From: Chloranthus sessilifolius
Taxonomy: Eukaryota > Streptophyta > Magnoliopsida > Chloranthales > Chloranthaceae
DNA length: 64,000 nt
Assembly: GCA_021018995.1 (NCBI GenBank)
Contig: CM037590.1
Span: 43,092,287 to 43,156,286, forward strand
Direction of reading: 5' to 3'
Shown here: piece by piece, positions 1 to 11,451 of the stretch
Numbering within the stretch: position 1 is the stretch's first letter
Layout of the letters: each line of letters starts with the position of its first letter
Program-made: the position numbers and the translations under genes
Notes under the pieces: model-generated
Database searches by the model: none
What the model saw: only the letters and a program-made list of their open reading frames with translations
What the model was told of the DNA's origin: nothing

Positions 1-476
1 CTGCCCATCTTACACTCTCGTCTTCCGTGCAAGTTAGCACGCTAAAGACTTTCTCCATCTCCATCAACCAGTTCTCGTGGCCGGTAAAATGAAGGAGGTC
101 TCATCCTCCTAAACTCAGAATGATGAGGGCACAGGAACGCAGATCCTCTGGTGGTGTAGGTGGTCATTTGTTCTCTTGATGCATGAGCTGCAAAGGATGC
201 GGCTTGTTGTGCCATGGCAGCTGCCATAGTCTCCATAGTGTGCATCATCCTTTGTCGCTCTTCTCTATCTTCTTATCTTTCTCTCACTCTTTCTTGCTCT
301 CTTAGATCTTGATCCTGATGATCTCTATCCTCTTCCTCTTGCTGTCTGCTACTACTCCCCCCTGGGGCCTCAGCACCTCCTAAAGGCACTCTATTTGTAG
401 GAGAGATGTAATCATCTCCACTACATAAACTCCTTTGATGGCCTCCCCTTGGTCGGCCTCTCCCTCTAGTCGACAT
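1..476 (-). pseudogene. Ty3/gypsy gag, 5' part, broken
   Basis: N-terminal part of a retrotransposon Gag polyprotein, continuing beyond the window start. Reading leftwards from an ATG at 476, the product opens with an Arg/Gly-rich stretch (MSTRGRGRPRGG) typical of plant chromovirus Gag, then an acidic/Gln-rich linker. It meets an in-frame TAA near 260 and resumes in the same frame at 248 with an Ala/Met-rich helix and the SEFRRMRPPSF motif that precedes the Gag core. At about 86-89 an extra base in a homopolymer run shifts the frame; the downstream frame is the recognisable one. The gene starts about 100 bp after a primer-binding site and an LTR, as expected. One stop and one frameshift within 480 bp mark it as dead. 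Family assignment rests on motif recognition. Confidence 0.75.
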
Positions 477-562
477 TTATCGCATTTGAAACTAAAGTTT
501 AGATTAGCGAAGCCCCTATGATCTGACGAAAGAACCCTTGTCAGAATTGCTAAAAGAAAATA

Positions 563-574
563 GCTCTGATACCA
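563..574 (-). other. Primer-binding site, initiator Met tRNA
   Basis: The minus strand reads TGGTATCAGAGC, the standard complement of the 3' end of plant initiator tRNA-Met used by many Ty3/gypsy elements. It lies two bases beyond the LTR end at 577 and upstream of gag, which fixes the element as minus-strand and the adjoining LTR as its 5' LTR. Confidence 0.85.
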
Positions 575-576
575 AG

Positions 577-3159
577 CGTGACGCCGGATTTCGCACCAGA
601 AACCCCGTGCCATCGTGATCATCATCGGTATATCAAGCATCAAAAGTACTATAAATTAAACTTGCGGAATTTAAATCTATATTAATTAACTTTCCAAAAG
701 ACAGTTCTACCCTCATGTCTCTACATGAATGGAGAACCGATCCGAACCATCGATGATAGAAATCATCACGGATGGTTCGCCCCAAAAGAATAATCCAAAA
801 CCTTTCATACATGGTTTTAACAAAATAAAGGCTTGACATACCAAGCCGTACAAAACCTCTCAAAAATCTCCCAAAGTAGCACAACGGAGTCCTCTAGAAG
901 AAGTCCTCTGGAGGTGGCTCCAACTCGTCACAGGCCGCAAGGTCCCACTCATGGGATCGGCGTCTCCACAAACCTCTTGCTAATAGTGGACTGCGGACGA
1001 TAGTCTATAGGGTGAGCTACATCCTAGCTCAATAGGGAACAAACACTGTTGAACATATAAATTATAACTCACATATATTCTATGATATGCCATGCATGAT
1101 GTATCTATGCAATTGTTGATGAAACAGTTAAAAGCATTTCGTTTTACTGTTGATTACTTATGTTTTCATTTACTCATGAATAATGCTGAAAAGGCCTAAA
1201 GCAAAACTTAAACTTTCAACTTAAGTAATCCCCGAGCAATATAGCATCGAGCCCCGATGAGATACCCTTCATCGTCATCTATATAGACAGTTTCAATGTA
1301 TTCCCTGGGAATACCATATAGTACCCAAGCCCCTTTCCCCTGGGGATTGGTGGCGGGGTTTCACTTGTCTCAATCAACACCCCTGGGGTGTGCTTACTAT
1401 GTACGGATAAGCCTCACTCCGCACCGCCTACGGTTTCGCCGCCGTATCGGTCACGGATATCCTGCCGTGTCAGTCGTGGATATCCCGCCACGTCGGTGGG
1501 GTAACCTATCAAACCTCAAATAACAAAAATATCGGTGCCTTACATATAGTTATTCACCGTGTAAGAGTGCTATTTTATATCAGTTAGGCCCTATCAAACA
1601 TGATTCAATCTGTGGATACATCCCTGGGATGTATCCATTAACTTGCATCACACCTGATGCTCTTATCTCTTTACTTCTTCATCCCCTGGGGATGGCTCAT
1701 TCGTTTACTCTTATGAATATCACGCACACACACTTTTCACAATTCTTTAAGCAGTAAAAATAATTGAATTAAAATCTATATCACTACATACATGCTCTTG
1801 TAAAATAAAGTACATGTTCAAGGTGTTCCCTACCTCAAGTCTTCATTTGATCATTGCATCAAGGTCCCACGTGGCTCCTTGTGCACTAGCTCACACGTAC
1901 CACCTATGGTACCACATAACAGGTGAACACATCACAAAGGATGCAATAAAGAAGGTATAAGATCCTCCAAGAATCTTAAAGTCAAACCCAAAAGTCAACA
2001 TAATTTATCTCAGTCGATTAATCGAACTCCAAAATCGATTAATCGAAGGTCAATATCGATTAATCGAAGTAATTTCGATTAATCGAAATTCTCTGTTTCG
2101 CAAAGTCGATTCTCAGTTCGAACAGTCGAGCTTTCATTCGATTAATCGAATCCAATTTCGATTAATCGAAATTCTCCTTTTCGCAAAGTAAACTCACAGT
2201 TCGAACAGTCGAGTTTTCATTCGATTAATCGAATCCAATTTCGATTAATCGAAATTCTTCTTTTCGCAAAGTCGACTCTCAGTTCGACGATAGTTTCACA
2301 AGTTGATTAATCGATCCCAAATCGATCAATCGAAAACTAAAATCGATTAATCGAAATCCCATTTCGATTAGTCGATTTTCCCTCAAGTCATTTCCTCCAA
2401 CCCTTGGGGTTCACTGGAGTTCTCAGTCGATTAATCGATCCCCAAATCGATTAATCGAAATCCAAAGTCGATTAATCGAAACCAAATTCGATTAATCGAA
2501 ATCGTGGTCCTCTGACCTTTCAACTTCCTGGCCAATTTCGATTAATCGAAACCCAATTTCGATTAATCGAAATTGTCAGATTCAGCCCCTTTCGAGCTGT
2601 TCTTCCCAATCTTTTTCCATACTTTTTCCTCTATTTTTTTAAGCCATTATCCTATGATTTAACCCACATTTAACCACAACTTAACCCCTATAATCTATGC
2701 ATCTTATTTACAAAAATTTTACCTTTGATAGATCTCAAGTTGATTTCTATCAATAGTTGGAAGGCTAGGGTTTCCAGCTTTGGTTCTAACGGATCCCTCG
2801 CGTCGAATCCGGCGTTTATTGCTTGAATCTCTCTTCCTCAACTAGCATTCACTCCTTGCATTAATCACTCTCTTCACTCTCTCTCTCTTCTTTACTCCTC
2901 TCTCAACAACCCAAAAACATACATTTAGGGTTATTAAACCCTTTTATATCTCTCCTAGTTTGTGTGTTAAGCACATGCACCTCAATAGGTGTATGTGACT
3001 TTAGATTTTCAACACACACAACACAATCACTCAAACTATTACATCTTGTCCGTTCACTACATCCCATGCTAACTCTTGATCTCCTGATTGGTCAAACTTG
3101 TGACCAATCGGGCACGGATCCCGAGGTCATAGTTTTGCGTGATTTTTTGGGTTATTACA
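577..3159 (-). mobile_element. 5' LTR of Ty3/gypsy element (LTR family I)
   Basis: About 2.58 kb LTR. In sense orientation it starts TGTAATAACCC (at 3159) and ends GGCGTCACG next to the primer-binding site; the terminal CA has decayed to CG. Ends and internal blocks match the LTRs at 15380-18096, 24149-26800, 53905-56144 and 59976-62336: a GGTTC-rich hairpin region near 700-780, a GAGCTA/TAGCTC hairpin at 1011-1035, and a block of CCTGGGG/CCCCGG-type motifs at 1300-1700. It carries a palindrome array at 2012-2573. The insertion splits the proline-rich exon of the DUF1985 gene; the flanking 5 bases on that side are TCAAC (3160-3164), and the partner duplication lies outside the window. Confidence 0.8.
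2012..2573. repeat. Palindrome array, TTCGATTAATCGAA type
   Basis: About 16 copies of CGATTAATCGA, usually extended to the perfect 14-bp palindrome TTCGATTAATCGAA, plus a few one-base variants. They are spaced irregularly by 5-60 bp with TTCGAACAGTCGAG-like spacers. The copies lie inside the U3 side of the LTR. Irregular spacing distinguishes this from a simple satellite. Confidence 0.85.
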
Positions 3160-5232
3160 TCAACCAAGGGTTGTTTAGTAGGCTGAGGAGCAGTAGGTTT
3201 TGGGGCAGCGGGTTTAATGGCAGTAGATTTATTTGTAAGTTGAGGGGCGGCGGGTTTTGGGGCTGTTGATTGTTGTCTAGGTGGATGAGCAGAGGGTTTT
3301 GGGGCACTTGACTGATGGCTTGGTTGAGGAGCAGTTGGTTTTGGGGCACTGGACTGATGGCTTTGTTGAGGAGCAGTGGGTTTTGGGGCAGTAGACTGAT
3401 GGCTTTGTTGATGAGTGGTGGGTTGAGGGACAGTTGATTGAGGGTAAGTGGGTGAAGGAACGAAGGTGTCAAAGAGCACAGAGGTTAAAATATTATCCTG
3501 CATAATTGCAAAAAAATATACATTACAAAAAATAAAAAATAAAAAAACTGCATTATTGACCGATAATTTAAGTAATCGGTCGATAATTTAAATAGTCGAT
3601 CGATAATCTACATTATCGATCGATAATTTACATTATCGACCGATAATTTAAATAGTCGGTCGATAATGTAAATTATCGGTCGATAATTTAAATGATCGAC
3701 CGATAATTTAAATAGTCGACCGATAATTTAAATAATCGAACGATAATTTAAATTATCGAACGATAATGTAACATATCGTCCGATAATGTACATTATCGAT
3801 CGACTATTTAAATTATCGATCGATAATGTATATCGTCCGGTAATGTACAGCTAATTTTGCATTAAGTTGTAAAGAAATGATTTTGTTCTAAATTTGAAAG
3901 TCTTGGTTTGATACCTTTCTTAAATGAGAGATGACCGCATCAAGATCCTTTCGTATGGCTTTATTTTCTTCTTGTAAGGCCTTCTTATCTCTGCCTAGTT
4001 GTTCAATGGTGAGTGCTTGCCCTTTCAACAGCGTAAATGCACGCCGGAATTCTTTTTTCATTTCTTTTACAGCCATGCGGAGAGTCTTGCATTCTTTTCT
4101 TAGCTCCGTTACTTCTTTGGTTAGGTGCGGTTGCCTAACTGGCTGCTCTCTTGTTGGCTCGGGCCTAATTTCTGGTTTGCCCTTTGGTTGACGTACAACG
4201 ACTTCAAAATCATCGCTATAATCTTCGTCATCCTCATTGTCGTCATCTCGACTAATCGGCTCTTCGGCTCTTTCTTCTGGACGTGTTGGATGACTTGGGA
4301 TATCATCATATTCATCTACATTTTCTTCCGAGTAAGGCTCTTCTCTTTCTTCGGTCTCTTCCTTCTTATTTTCAATTTCTCTTTGAATCAAAAAGTATCG
4401 AAGCCATTTATACTGTAATTCGTGCTTCTCAACTTCAAGCTCTATAATCACTTTAGACTTAAGAAATTTTTCTCTATATAAATTAGGATTACGGCTGAAT
4501 TTCGGGCCTTCCCATTTCATTAGCCTTGGAAATGGTTCTTTAAGCCCAATAGGAGCGGCGGCGACTGTTGGAAAGTGCTTAAACGCCCAAATCGGTAAGG
4601 CGATAGTGCATCCATAGATATTGTATTGCCCCTTTTCTGACCTTCTCACCATTTCCCTCCTGCCACTCGCTTTTGATATACTATCTAATAAATTATTGTA
4701 AACTATCAGGCCCCACGGTAACTTGTTGAACTCTTCAATGTTATCTACTAATTCTAAGTACCGTGTATCTACTTCCTGGTATGTGTCCTAAGTAAAAAGA
4801 ACATACGAAAAATAATAATGACAGTTTCAAAAACTCATCGTTGGATAAATCAGCACTGTCAATAATTTCTTCAATACGAGATCTTTTCGCCGGCTTCCCC
4901 TGAAAGAATTTGTATCGAATAGTTGTTTCCTCTTTTACGGCAACCTTCTCAGACTCAGGTTCCTTCAGCATGTTGAGGCCTAAAATCAAGGCTATATCGA
5001 TCGGTTGCAGGAGTACATTGGTGTTCTTGACCTTGAAAATATTCTCTTCAACCCAAAAACTTAAAATAGCGTCAACCAAGTCTCCAACGAAACCTAATTT
5101 CTCATTCATCCTAAATAGATGACCGAATACTGAATCATCTAAAATTTTCTTTCTCTCTTCGTTACAGTGCATGTAAAATTTTCTAACACCAACTCCAGAA
5201 TATTTTCCGATGGGCTTTAAAGTCATGGTCAT
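3160..5232 (-). pseudogene. DUF1985-type gene (Mutator cargo), interrupted
   Basis: Plant DUF1985 proteins usually accompany Ulp1-like proteases carried by Mutator-like elements. An ATG at 5232 opens an N-terminal region (residues about 1-150, including ALILGLNML). A one-base frameshift near 4777 follows. The reading frame then continues through ELVDNIEEFNKLPWG and YNIYGCTIALPIWAFKHFP, the hallmark segment of the family, to an acidic region and a coiled coil. A clean donor (AAG/GTATC, exon end 3915) and acceptor (GCAG/GATAA, exon start 3497) bracket a 417-bp intron, and the frame joins without a shift. The last exon encodes a Pro/Ser/Gln tandem repeat (APKPTAPQ-like units) and runs straight into the LTR at 3159. 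No Ulp1 protease domain is visible. The family call is fairly firm; its present function is nil. Confidence 0.65.
3557..3840. repeat. Intronic palindrome minisatellite
   Basis: Tandem array of about 14 units of roughly 19-20 bp built on CGATAATTTAAATNNTCG; several units are perfect palindromes such as CGATAATTTAAATTATCG. It fills most of the 417-bp intron of the DUF1985 gene. A related pair sits just upstream of that gene at 5320-5390, and an isolated copy at about 46906-46932. Confidence 0.85.
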
Positions 5233-5319
5233 TTTCAATCACTTAGTAGGAACTGCAATATGAATAAAAAACAATTAATAAACAAAAGAAGTGATTTTAA
5301 AAAAACTACTAATCCCCTA

Positions 5320-5390
5320 ACATACCGATAACTTACCGATAATCTAAGTTATCAGTCGATAATTTATATTATCGGTAAGTTATCGGATTA
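5320..5390. repeat. Inverted repeat upstream of DUF1985 gene
   Basis: CCGATAACTTACCGATAAT is repeated in inverse as ATTATCGGTAAGTTATCGG about 25 bp away, with GATAATTTATATTATC in the middle. The motif family is the same as the intronic array of the adjacent gene. It lies about 90-160 bp 5' of the start codon. Confidence 0.7.
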
Positions 5391-5659
5391 GGTGGGAAAC
5401 ATTGGGGATGACTAAATGTGTTGAAATGTAAAAAAAATAAATTACCTGGAATTGTTATGTGAGCTTTGTGACCTTTTACCGCTTTGTCGCCGCTAAGTCG
5501 CCGCTCTCTTATTTTTTTCAGAAAAGTTAAACTTAAAAGTAACAGTAACTAATGAAAGTAAAAGTAGCTTTTATACTAATGTTAAAGGGCGGTGGAATTT
5601 TTTTTTTATATTATTTAAAATAAGTCGTTGCTGACGTGGAGTAGGCGGAGGCGGCTAGG

Positions 5660-5750
5660 AGTGGAGCTGGTCATTAATGCAACGGTTGAAACTATAGGGC
5701 CGTTTCTGCAAATACGCAAACATATAGGGCCGAAAGTGCAAATTTCCCTA
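5660..5750. mobile_element. Probable Mutator-like terminus
   Basis: On the minus strand this reads GGGAAATTTGCACTTTCGG, then a purine/pyrimidine-rich segment ending in a GGCCCTATAGTTTC-like block, a composition common at plant MULE ends. It would be the outer end of the element carrying the DUF1985 gene. The opposite terminus should lie beyond the LTR insertion, outside the window, so pairing and target duplication cannot be checked. Confidence 0.35.
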
Positions 5751-6590
5751 GAAAAAAAAATATATATAGTGTGGTTAAATTAACTCTGGAACATGCTAAA
5801 ATGATCTATAATAAATCAAATTGAAGTAACAAAAGTCGCTCTGTATTTGAGGCATTCAATATAATTGGAAGTGTGGGTAGGACATTGCCAAGTTGAGGTC
5901 AACCCGCTCTCCTCAACTTCACCTAGCACACGGGCGAACACCTTAAAAAACGCTGGTCTTCAAATATATTAAGACATCACAATTCAGAAATATGTCCCAT
6001 TCTGCCAGGTTTGGGTATTATGAGGACTTCGGTTCTTTCGCTTGCGAGGTTTGGGTGTTTTCTTTCGCTTGTATATAAGCAACTAGAGTTCTCTGTATGT
6101 ATATATCTTTTTTTGTGTATTGATTTTTTTCTTTTCTGCGCTTTCATGTAAAGTGCATATATATCCAACCTTTTGTTGGTACCCAATTTAAGATAGGTTA
6201 GAATCATTCTAGTAACTTTCAGTTTATAAATTTGTGCATAATTTCTTTGCAGATCAAATCCTTGCACATTTTTTAAGGGTCCAAACTTTCGCGATCTATT
6301 TGATCGATGAAACAACATAATTTAAAATCCATGCCAATACCAAATTGCACCTGACCCAACAAGTAATGGTAGCTGGAGTGGATCGTAGCTGTAGTGGATC
6401 GCGGATTCAAGTAGAGTACCATAAAAAATAGACTATTATGTAGGTGGCTAGGATTCTTTTTTAATGAGATTTTAGAACATGTGTGGGGGTACATTATAGG
6501 ACACTGTTATATGGAAGACATTTTATGTAGACAAAGTGCAAGCTGCTAATATGGAGCGGCACAATTGACTGCAAGTACGATGGGGCTCAA
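5751..6590. other. No gene seen
   Basis: AT-rich, non-coding-looking sequence. Short open frames on the minus strand between 5977 and 6494 show no recognisable domain and look like chance frames. Confidence 0.5.
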
Positions 6591-6819
6591 TTAATGCAGA
6601 AAGGCCACAGGATGAGAAGAGGATCGTGCAAACTGACTGCTCTTTCCCAATGTAATAAATTGATCATTAATAAAGGAATTGTTGATCTTCCACTGTACGT
6701 GAAGATTGGAATATGGACAGTAGCTACAGCCAGATTTCAATCTTTTGAAGAGTTCTTTTTCCGCTCAATCCAAACAGAAGTTGAAACTCACTCATCTCAT
6801 AACCCATGAGATAGTAAAC

Positions 6820-7100
6820 TTTTGATAGAATTAGGTGTTGCTCGAAAGCGCGTCGAAACGTGCAACTGATCAAAAACAAATACAACAAAATAAAAGAAAC
6901 ACAGGTAAATCACGGAGAGAGAACAACAAAATTTATGTGGTTTGACAATTTGTCTACGCCCACAGGCAGCAATGATTCACTATTAGATTATTTACGAAAT
7001 AATGCAAGCACACCCAATGCCTCAAGTTCTCACACACAAACCCTAATCAGTTTTTTCACGACTTCCAATAATATCAAAGCCCACTTTTACTAAACTCATG
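6820..7100. repeat. Copia-like LTR fragment
   Basis: Contains AAATTTATGTGGTTT followed by a CTACGCCCACAGGCAGC-like segment, resembling the 'ACGTGGTTCGG...CCA(T/C)GGGCAGTC' signature in the LTRs at 21103 and 22665. Only this short conserved part is recognisable; ends were not found. Confidence 0.3.
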
Positions 7101-7119
7101 ATATCATGCAACTTCAGCT

Positions 7120-7440
7120 AGTAAGGTCACTCGGGCATTTCTGATTTCGCTCGAGCGACCGGAGAGGCATATTTTCAGTGGCGGAGCCCTGTTGTATAAG
7201 GGTTCCCACATCATTGACCGGTTAAAGAACTGTGGTTTTTATTAATAGAACCGCTGTAGAACCATGAACCGCCCCCAAAATCGGTTTGTATAACAGCTCC
7301 ACATCATTGACCGGTCAAAGAACTGTGGTCAACGCAGTTCGTTGACCGGTTGAACCACTGTTAATCCGCTAAAACCGGAACCAAAGCATCTCACGGTTCG
7401 GACTTCGGAGGCAAGTCCGGTTCGGTTTTGTTTTCGTTGG
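7120..7440. repeat. Short direct repeat around TTGACCGGT
   Basis: Two copies of a CCACATCATTGACCGGT(T/C)AAAGAACTGTGG unit at about 7208 and 7300, and a third partial copy near 7341. This may be a degraded small transposon; no terminal repeats were recognised. Confidence 0.4.
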
Positions 7441-7444
7441 CGCT

Positions 7445-7558
7445 TTAGAGCATCACGAGCAGAGCCGCTATAATCCCTAAAATCACTAAAATAGTGATCC
7501 AAATGTCGTCCGGCGGAGGCGCTACCCAACTATCCACTTTTGGGTACTCGTCCAATAT
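7445..7558 (-). CDS. Possible short membrane-anchor ORF, unidentified
   Basis: An open minus-strand frame ends with a Pro/Asp-Asp linker and a hydrophobic C-terminal helix (DIWITILVILGIIAALLVML). It is preceded by a (TC/GA)n tract and CTAGGGTTT-type sequence that resembles a plant 5' leader. No ATG lies at the natural start (ATATTGGACGAG follows the GA tract), so it may be a decayed exon or a chance frame. The family is not recognised. Confidence 0.25.
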   Translation of the reverse strand: MLDEYPKVDSWVAPPPDDIWITILVILGIIAALLVML

Positions 7559-8019
7559 TTTTTTTCTCTCTCTCTCTCTCTCAGTCCAAACCCTAGAAAA
7601 CCTAAAAGGTGAGCTGTCCCTGATCTTACCGCTGATCTTAAAAGGTACACTATAAGAACGCAAAGAATTATCGCGTGGAGTTCATAACCATCAAAGCTGG
7701 TAGAGGACCTATATCTTCCTACCATCCTGTTGACCATTCGACAATCATTACAATCATTTACAACCAAGAGTAATGGTAAGATGTGGGAGCAGGTAGGAAG
7801 GACTCACCCAAAACATTATGCTCATAAGAGGATTAGGCCCCATCCGATATTATATATACCTCCGATTTGATATGAGTTCAAATATCAGGTTAAACAATTC
7901 AAATGTTAACGCTTATAGAGGATCGGCCCAAATCGAATCATATAGGCCAATTTGTATGTTAGCAGTACCAAATTTGAACGTGGAGAAAATTATGAACACC
8001 ACAAAATATAATTGTTAGA

Positions 8020-8680
8020 AAAAGGTGATTATTTTAAATTCTTAGTATTATTAAAAATATATTAAAATAAAAATAAAAAATTATTTTAAAGAAGTAGTTA
8101 AAATAAAGAGTGGGCTTAATAATGAGTTTAGCTTAGCTATCCTTGCTGAAAGAGTGAATGGTGGAGATGCTCTTAAGAAACACTGTTGGCGCTAGAGGTA
8201 ACGTGTTAGTGTGTTACCTTTTCGTTTTGATTGTGCCACAAATACGAGCCCTGTATCTCACCTAACACCAACTCCAAAAGTGGGTAGGAGACATTGGAAC
8301 TTTCTGTGTCAGCTTTTTACAGCCCGCATTTTTTAACTCTCTGTGTCAGCATTTTCCAGCCCGCATTTTTTACCCCTCAGGTACCACCGGCGTTCTTTCG
8401 TCCTGCCTCCTAAAAAGTCGTTTCATATATATAATAATTAATAAAGTAGTTACTAAAATAATATATTTCTCAACAACTTCTAGCCAATTCTAAAATAGGA
8501 AATTTATCTGATCGATATTCCTTTTACGTAAGAGACCCTATAATTTTATATTTATCGGAACCAATCAGCTTGTAGTTAAGTCAGTTCCAATTAGTATAAA
8601 AAGTCTGAAATACCTCTTCTTACACTTTTTATCATTTTATATAGTTTAAAATTTTAAAATTTTATACTTTTTTATATTAA
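8020..8680. other. No gene seen
   Basis: AT-rich sequence with a short direct repeat near 8300-8370 (CTGTGTCAGC, TTTT(A/C)CAGCCCGCATTTTTTA). Nothing else could be supported. Confidence 0.5.
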
Positions 8681-8682
8681 TG

Positions 8683-10110
8683 CAATGTGAAGTAGCATCT
8701 AGTCCGTTTGATTTGAAGGCCATAATATAAAGATTGATGGTCTCAAAAAGACATAAAAAAAAGGCGATATTACCTCTTTAAAAAAAAAATTGCCTGTTTA
8801 CGCGATGTGAAGCATCATCTATGTCGTATGATTTGAAAATCATAATATAAAAATCGATGGTACCAAAGATTGACACAAAAAAAAGTCGATATCGCCTCTT
8901 CTTCTTCTTTCAACGGTCTATAATTTGAATTAATTTTTTTAGATTTTTCATTTGGCGACTGTCTAGACAATCGATATAGACTGCCTAGACAACCGGTATA
9001 GACTGTCTAAATAATCGATATAGACTGCCTAGACAATCGAAATAGATTGTCTAGACAAGCGGTCTAGACTGCCTAGACAATCGATATAACTGTTTAAAAA
9101 AAAAAAATTATTTTTTAAAATAGGCGATATCGCCTTTTTCATGTCAATCTTTGGTACCATCAATCTCTATAATATAGCCTTCTAATTAGACTTCATAGAT
9201 GTAGTTTCACATAACGTAAACAAGCAATTTTTTTTTTTCTTAACATGCAATATCGCATTTTTTCATGTTAATCTTTGGTACCATCGATCTTTATATTGTG
9301 GCCTTCAAATCAGACGACAACATCTATGCCGTCTGATTTGAAGGCCATAATATAAAGATCGATGGTGCCAAAGATTGATACAAAAAAAAGTCGATATCGC
9401 CTCTTCTTCTTCTTTCGACGGTTTATAATTTGAAATAATTTTTTTAGGTTTTTCAATTGGCGATTGTATAGACAATCGGTATAGACTGCCAAGACAATCG
9501 ATATAGACTATCTAGACAATCGGTCTAGATTGCCTAGACAATCGATATAGACTGTTTAAAAAGGCGATTTTTTTTTTAAAAAGGGGTGATATCGCCTTTT
9601 TTCGTATCAATCTTTGATACCATCAATCTTTATAATATGGCCTTCTAATCAGACATCATAGATGCTGTTTCACATCGCGTAAACAAGTGATTTTTTTTTT
9701 TTGAAGAGGCAATATCGCCTTTTTTCGTGTCAATCTTTGGTACCATCGATCTTCATATTGTGGCTTTCAAATCAGATGGCAACATCTATGCGGTCTGATT
9801 TGAAGGCCATAATATAAAGATCGATGGTGCCAAAGATTGACGCGAAAAAAAGTCGATATCGCCTCTTCTTCTTTCGACAGTCTATAATTTGAATTAATTT
9901 TTTTAGGTTTTTCAATTGGAGACTGTCTAGACAATCGATATAGACTGCCTAGACAATCGATATAGATTGTTTAAAAAGGCGATTTTTTTTTTTTTTAAAG
10001 AGGCGATATCGCCCTTTTTCGTGTCAATCTTTGGTACCATCGATTTTTATAATATGGCCTTCTGATCAGACATCATAGATTTAGATCATAGCCTTCAAAT
10101 CAAACGGCCT
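8683..10110. repeat. Compound palindromic tandem repeat
   Basis: Three head-to-tail units of roughly 450-520 bp (starting near 8820, 9330 and 9790). Each has a left arm (GATTTGAAGGCCATAATATA, ... ACCAAAGATTGACAC, GGCGATATCGCC-like), a centre of minisatellite units TAGACAATCGATATAGACTG, and a right arm that is the inverted complement of the left. A shorter left-arm copy at 8683-8800 precedes them. Each unit could fold into a hairpin. The structure suggests a tandemly amplified foldback transposon. No coding sequence is present. Confidence 0.75.
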
Positions 10111-10169
10111 AGATATGGTATTTTCACATGGCACAGGTCTACACGAGGTTAAGATCAGTTTTTTAGAAT

Positions 10170-10330
10170 GGATATCATGTGAAATCAAATACTAACGGTA
10201 GATGGTAAGAGCAAGATCTCAAGATAAATCATATGAAAGATTGGGATGAAAAATGATTTGCATCGTCGGATTTAAAGCAATCAATGGATTTCAACGTGGG
10301 TGAACTCAAACAACGTGGGTGCATTTTTAA
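10170..10330. mobile_element. MITE fragment, same family as 37218-37552
   Basis: Shares GGATTTCAACGTGGGTGAACTC and surrounding sequence (ATCTCAAGAT, AAAGATTGGGATG, CGTCGGATTTAAAG) with the complete Mutator-type MITE at 37218. Only the right half is visible. Confidence 0.5.
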
Positions 10331-10339
10331 AATTTTATA

Positions 10340-11450
10340 CTTTGTAAAACCATAAAAAATGTAAAAAAGGGGTATTTAAGATTTTAAGATTTTTTGTGGT
10401 AGTTTTTTTGTGGTAGTTAGAATTGGCTAAGCTTGTAACGGGTCGATTTGGATAAAGGTGTATCTGGCAGGATTTGATAGGGAAATTTCCCTCCAAAATA
10501 TCTAGTAGGCGGTAACAGCCACAGCCCTCCCATTTCACAAAGCTGCTTGGGTAGGGGGGTAGGGTCCCAATTACCCATAGGAAAAAAAACAAAACGCTGG
10601 TAGGAAGGGAGCCCAATACATAGCAGGCCCGTCAAAGTTCTGTGTACTATACATACAGGGTTAATGGGTGGGTTCATCTCTTCACTCAGCCCGTCGATAC
10701 TTTTCCCTTCAATACTTTTTCGGCTGAATTAGGTTAAATACTTAAATGTCAAATTAGACAAGCCTAGATTTAATTTGAGCCAACACAACTTGATCTGCCT
10801 CTAATCACTGAAGGTTGGGCCTAATTTTGCCGACGTTTGTGCACCTAATAGATGTGGGCTAGGAAAAGTTTCAGGTCCGTGTCAGTTATAGTGCCAAAAG
10901 TGTTGGGCTTGCCTTTATTTGGCCTGCCCCATTCATCTAAGGTTGGGCATACAAATTTCACTAGTTTTTGCGGGTGTAGGAGCATCTATCTCCAACTGAC
11001 ATCCCAAAAGTAGTCGTTGTGCGGCTTGTGCCATGCACCCCAACAGCCAGTTATAGGATAGCCGTCAACTCTAACAGTCATTCCAAATCTTATTGGAACT
11101 GAAATATGAATAGTGATATCTCAAATTCTTATTTAAAAAAAAAAAAAAAAAAAAAAAATAGTGATATCTCATATTTAGGGTACCATTATTCATATCTCAT
11201 TTTTTAAATAAATAATTTTTTTATATTAAATTTATTAAATTTCCTTTCTTTTTGTTTTAATTTACTAAATTTTTTATTTATTAAAAAAAGGTAAACTTTG
11301 GGATCCCTCTAATCGCTTATAGGTATCCCAAAGTTGTAATACCATTTTTGCCATGCAAAAATGTGATACTTCCTAGAGATTGTCTAATAGATGAGAGTTT
11401 TCTCGAGTATTGACTATCTTGCATTCACTAAAAACTATCTTGCATTCACT
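10340..11450. other. No gene seen; poly(A) tract
   Basis: Non-coding-looking sequence. A 24-base A run at about 11133-11158 could mark the tail of a retroposed sequence, but no partner feature was recognised. Confidence 0.45.
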
Positions 11451-11451
11451 A

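Noticed and set aside
3155-3472. Leu/Asn/Pro-rich frame overlapping the PxP-repeat exon
   Set aside because: Alternate-frame shadow of the APKPTAPQ repeat exon, which is supported by splice sites and frame continuity.
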